Below are positions 61,501-64,000 of a stretch of 64,000 nt of DNA, in pieces; position 1 is the first letter of the stretch, and each line of letters starts with the position of its first letter. The translations under genes and the position numbers were made by a program. The stretch is taken from assembly GCA_015069495.1 (NCBI GenBank), contig SVIN01000002.1, forward strand, positions 37,246 to 101,245, given 5' to 3'. The stretch comes from Clostridiales bacterium. Its GTDB lineage: Bacteria; Bacillota; Clostridia; Christensenellales; Borkfalkiaceae. The notes beneath the pieces are model-generated. The model searched no databases, was not told the DNA's origin, and saw nothing but the letters and a program-made list of their open reading frames with translations.

Positions 61501-64000
61501 TCCGATACGGTTATACCCGTCAATGCGAAGCACTCAACGAATGCGCCCTTTCCAATATACATCACCGATTTAGGTATCTCCACGCTTGTCAAAGCGATGC
61601 AATAATAGAATGCAGTCGCGCCAATACTCGTCACGGAATCCCCGATGTCCACACTTGTCAACGAGGTGCATTCATAGAACGCAGAATCACCAATACTCGT
61701 CACCGAATCACCAATTGCCACGCTTGTCAACGAGGTGCAAGAATAGAATGCAGTCGCACCAATACTCGTCACCGAGTCAGGAATTTCCACACTTGTCAAA
61801 GCGGTACAATTTTCAAACGCCCAAGCGTCAATCCTCGTCACCGAATCACCAATTACCACGCTTGTCAACGAACGGCAAGAAGAGAACGAAAAATCAGAAA
61901 TAGACTCCCCTGCGGTAATGACAACCCTTTGCAAGTTCGTTTTTGAAATATACGGAATCGCCACCGTCGGCAACGTAGCGCTTGTCAACGAATTGCAACC
62001 ATAGAACGCCTGCGCGCCAATACTCGTCACCGACTGCCCTATCACAACACTCGTCAACGAACCACACATGGCAAACGCCTGCGCACCAATATTCGTCACC
62101 AAATTGGGTATTTCCACACTTGTCAACTTGTCGCAAAGATAAAACGCAGAATCACCAATACTCGTCACCGAATCGCCTATTTCCGCGCTTGTTAATTTGG
62201 AACAATATTGAAACGCGCACGCACCGATACTCGCCACCGAATCCCCTATCTTCACACTTGTCAGCGCAGTACAATTTTCAAATGCAGAATCCCCAATACT
62301 CGTCACCGAGTCAGGGATTTCCACGCTTGTCAAAGCAGTACACGAACGGAACGCATTCGAGCCAATACTCTTCACAGAGTCTCCTATCTCCACCGCTTTC
62401 AAAGCAGTGCAATCATAGAACGCAGAATCACCAATACGAGTCACGGAATCAGGGATTGTAACGCTTGTCAGCTTATCGCACTTATAGAATGCTTGCTTAC
62501 CAATCACCGTCACCGAATTGCCCATCTCTACACTTGCCAACGCGGGGCAACAGTAGAACGCATAATCATCAATCCCCGTCACGGAATCAGGGAGTTCCAC
62601 GCTTGTCAGCTTGTCGCAATTATAAAACGCAAACTTGCCTATACTCGTCACCGAAGCAGGAAGCTCCACGCTTGTCAATTGGTCGCTGTCATAAAACGCC
62701 TTATCCGCAATGCGCGCGCCCGAGGTAATGATTACCGTTTGCAAGTTCGCTTTCGGTATAGACGATATCGCCATGGCAGGCAATACAACGCTTGTCAGCG
62801 AATCGCAATTTTCAAATGCCCTGATACCAATACTCGTCACCGTATCAGGAATGGTCACACTTGTCAATGCGGTGCAATTATAGAACGCATAATCCCCAAT
62901 ACTCGTCACCGAGTCAGGGATGATTACTTTTACCAATGAGGTACACCCGTAAAATACACTCCTGCCAATGTTCGTCGCGAAGTTGCCTATTTCCACGCTT
63001 GTCAGCCACTCACAGCGATAGAATGCATATGGATAAATCTCCGTAAAGCCTGACGATAAAACCAACTCTGTTTCCGTACCAATATACCCCATCAAGCTGA
63101 CCGCTTTGTCATCGGTATAGAGTATATATCCGTTGTCGTCGATAGACAATTTACTTGCACCGTTTGTCGGCGTATATACGTTCTTTGCATAATACCCGAC
63201 GCAGCCATGTCCCCAATCGCCCGCCGTAATCGGCAAAGACGATTGATTGTATATTTCAATCAATTTATAACACCCGACAAACGCATTTTCGCCAATGCCC
63301 GTCACCGAAGCAGGAAGTTCCATACCTGTCAACGAATGACAATAATAAAATGCATTACAGCCGATACTCGACACAGAAGCCCCCAGCTTTATGCTGGTTA
63401 GCGAGTTACAATACCCAAACGCCCAATCCGCAATACTCGTCACCGAATCAGGAATTACCACGCTTGTCAATGTTTTACTTTCATAAAACGCATGCCAACC
63501 AATGCGCCTCACGGGCAATCCGTTATATGTAGACGGAATTACAATATCCCTATCCGCACATGTACCAACCCCTATCAGTGAATAAGAATCACCATCGTTT
63601 TCTAAGGTATATAACAATCCTTCGCTGAAATAAGGAATATGGCATTGTTCACAAATCCCCTCACCCCAATTATGTCCAAGGGCAGACACGTCTTCCGTGT
63701 AATTTTCTCCGCAAGCGCAGGTATAAGTTTTCACCCCTTTTTCCTCGCAGGCAGGTGGCGCGGTGATTACTCCATCGTCATAAGTATGCCCAAGCGCGTC
63801 CACTTCTTCCGTATAACTTTCTCCGCAAGCGCAGGTAAAGAGCTTTTCACCCTTGCCCTCGCAAGTAGGTTGCGTTGTCACCACACCGTCGTCATATTCA
63901 TGCCCAAGCGCATCCACCTCTGCCGTGTAACTTTCCCCGCAAGCGCAAGTAAAGAGCTTTTCACCCTTGCCCTCGCAAGTAGGTTGCGTAGTTACCACAC
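58521..64000 (-). CDS. Giant BspA-type LRR protein, 5' end outside window
   Basis: More than 1,820 residues are visible. The left-most (N-terminal) part has at least three copies of a Cys-rich module (TQPTCEGKGEKLFTCACGES...ALGHEYDDG) with a 114-nt DNA period. Then follow several dozen 23-residue LRR_5 repeats of the [19 protein letters not shown] type. Near 60720-60800 one LRR block ends with a C-terminus-like HYEDGVLTAW and continues straight into an N-terminal-like cap GLEYALNEDGTSYS, so the protein is a fusion of two BspA units. IDGNLYSKDGKTLIQYA inserts recur within both halves. The stop is followed immediately by a hairpin array. Surface adhesin by family; signal peptide not in view. 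Confidence 0.88.
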   Translation of the reverse strand, partial: VVTTQPTCEGKGEKLFTCACGESYTAEVDALGHEYDDGVVTTQPTCEGKGEKLFTCACGESYTEEVDALGHTYDDGVITAPPACEEKGVKTYTCACGENYTEDVSALGHNWGEGICEQCHIPYFSEGLLYTLENDGDSYSLIGVGTCADRDIVIPSTYNGLPVRRIGWHAFYESKTLTSVVIPDSVTSIADWAFGYCNSLTSIKLGASVSSIGCNAFYYCHSLTGMELPASVTGIGENAFVGCYKLIEIYNQSSLPITAGDWGHGCVGYYAKNVYTPTNGASKLSIDDNGYILYTDDKAVSLMGYIGTETELVLSSGFTEIYPYAFYRCEWLTSVEIGNFATNIGRSVFYGCTSLVKVIIPDSVTSIGDYAFYNCTALTSVTIPDTVTSIGIRAFENCDSLTSVVLPAMAISSIPKANLQTVIITSGARIADKAFYDSDQLTSVELPASVTSIGKFAFYNCDKLTSVELPDSVTGIDDYAFYCCPALASVEMGNSVTVIGKQAFYKCDKLTSVTIPDSVTRIGDSAFYDCTALKAVEIGDSVKSIGSNAFRSCTALTSVEIPDSVTSIGDSAFENCTALTSVKIGDSVASIGACAFQYCSKLTSAEIGDSVTSIGDSAFYLCDKLTSVEIPNLVTNIGAQAFAMCGSLTSVVIGQSVTSIGAQAFYGCNSLTSATLPTVAIPYISKTNLQRVVITAGESISDFSFSSCRSLTSVVIGDSVTRIDAWAFENCTALTSVEIPDSVTSIGATAFYSCTSLTSVAIGDSVTSIGDSAFYECTSLTSVDIGDSVTSIGATAFYYCIALTSVEIPKSVMYIGKGAFVECFALTGITVSEDNEAYQSIDGNLYSKDGKILIQYAIGKADKSFIIPDSVTNIGDEAFENCDKLTSVEIPDSVTDIGDNAFYECTLLTCVEIGDSVTSIGDNAFAYCDSLTSMVIPNSVTSIGNWAFYLCYSLTSMVIPDSVTNIGDYAFEDCDSLTSVAIGNSVTSIGNGAFRYCDKLTSVVIPDSVTSIGYEAFRYCDSLASIYYHGTAVEWSYISFGSYNEDLIYATRYYYSANKPTQDGEWWHYEDGVLTAWETVLSSKGLEYALNEDGTSYSLTGIGTCTDRNVVIPTMHEGIPVTRIGEYAFKDCTALTSVVIPDSVTSVGEGAFYACSSLKRVDVNSQTAVNNFSDIFDGCNALTSVVIGESVTSIGSYAFYYCDSLASVEIPNSVTSIGYYAFYNCDSLASVEIPNSVTSIGYYAFYNCDALISMEIPDSVTSIGYGAFDYCTSLRSVVIPASVTHIGGEAFSSCYSLTNITVSESNEAYQSIDGNLYSKDGETLIQYAVGKTDTSFIIPDFVRWIGDYAFYSCDSLTSVAIPDSVTSIGREAFAYCGSLISVEIPDSVTSIGYSAFYLCDSLTSVVIGDSVTSIGDEAFSCCYSLASVVIGDSVTSIGDRAFYNCDSLTSVVIGDLVASIGYAAFSSCYSLTSITVSESNEAYQSIDGNLYSKDGKTLIQYAVGKTDGDFMIPDTVTSIGSYAFYNCDSLTNVTIPDSVTGIGDSAFAYCTSLTSVAIPNAVTSIGSSAFADCYVLASVEIGESVTTIGYGAFSFCGSLISVEIGESVTNIGSSAFAYCTSLTSVKVNSQAVMNRFTGIFYRCNALANVELGDSITSIGCYVFYQYGLLTNITVSEGNEVYQSIDGNLYSKDGKTLIQYAIGKTDRSFTIPNSVTSIGDGAFYRCKFLRNVKLGDSVTSIGWYAFAFCDSLTSVEIPAFVTNIEYYAFYYCISLTNVYYHGTADEWKDITIDSNNKNLTEAKTCYYSETETSGCWHYVDGVPTAW

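Noticed and set aside
58673..63532. Chain of plus-strand frames with repeated [17 protein letters not shown] text
   Set aside because: These are antisense readings of the 69-nt LRR repeats; they lack ribosome binding sites and end and restart at repeat boundaries.

Overview
The window reads as chromosome from an uncultured anaerobic Clostridia-type member of the Bacillota. The support is strong AGGAGG-type ribosome binding sites, TTGACA/TATAAT promoters with 16-18 bp spacers, DUF1540 and DUF1846 genes, meso-diaminopimelate dehydrogenase, pyruvate formate-lyase fermentation, a minimal SufBC iron-sulfur system and BspA-type leucine-rich-repeat (LRR) lipoproteins. I cannot assign a genus. No rRNA or tRNA gene was seen.

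Layout. 1-8.1 kb, minus strand: the 5' part of an M18 aminopeptidase, sufC-sufB, and a corC-galE-ygjP-transglutaminase-lipoprotein operon. 8.4-12.0 kb, plus strand: metY-metA (methionine by O-acetylhomoserine sulfhydrylation) and a lipoprotein serpin. 12.0-16.4 kb, minus: tcdA and a pyruvate formate-lyase operon (pflA, thioredoxin-like gene, pflB, glycyl-radical domain) in which the enzyme is split into two genes. 16.6-21.5 kb, minus: an envelope operon (flavoprotein, membrane glycosyltransferase, GtrA protein, alkaline-phosphatase lipoprotein). 22.0-23.4 kb: LRR lipoprotein 1 behind a riboswitch-like leader. 23.5-31.4 kb: rpoBC, with a long acidic tail on RpoB. 31.7-34.7 kb, plus: rqcP, fused ispDF, radA. 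34.7-36.0 kb: an intact IS200 and a small XRE-regulator/membrane-peptide module. 36.2-40.9 kb: ddh, LRR lipoprotein 2 with a collagen-like stalk, and purA behind a highly structured leader RNA. 40.9-47.7 kb: Nudix hydrolase, DUF1846, a PTS-IIC-like permease, DUF1540, L9, YitT and HU. 47.7-56.2 kb: ywaF, trpS and the pyrBCFKDE operon. 56.2-64 kb: metallophosphoesterase, an unknown protein, a LysM protein and a giant, 5'-incomplete LRR protein.

The most unusual content is intergenic. At least six loci carry short arrays in which a constant linker (GTGAATTG, GTGAATTT or ATATCG) alternates with small hairpins whose sequence differs from unit to unit. They abut stop codons, and in three genes the TGA stop lies inside the linker. 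Most arrays share a GTTGTGG boundary, and two form complete two-sided elements. Other dispersed families also sit directly after stop codons: a hairpin-cored element with paired GTAC, a 122-bp tandem unit whose gene-proximal edge is GGCAACCTGACGTTGC, and a 75-bp element. Several of these fill the gaps between genes of the pyrimidine operon. I know no described system matching the linker-hairpin arrays, and they are the best candidate here for something new. The split pyruvate formate-lyase, the purA leader RNA and the LRR-1 leader are further leads.
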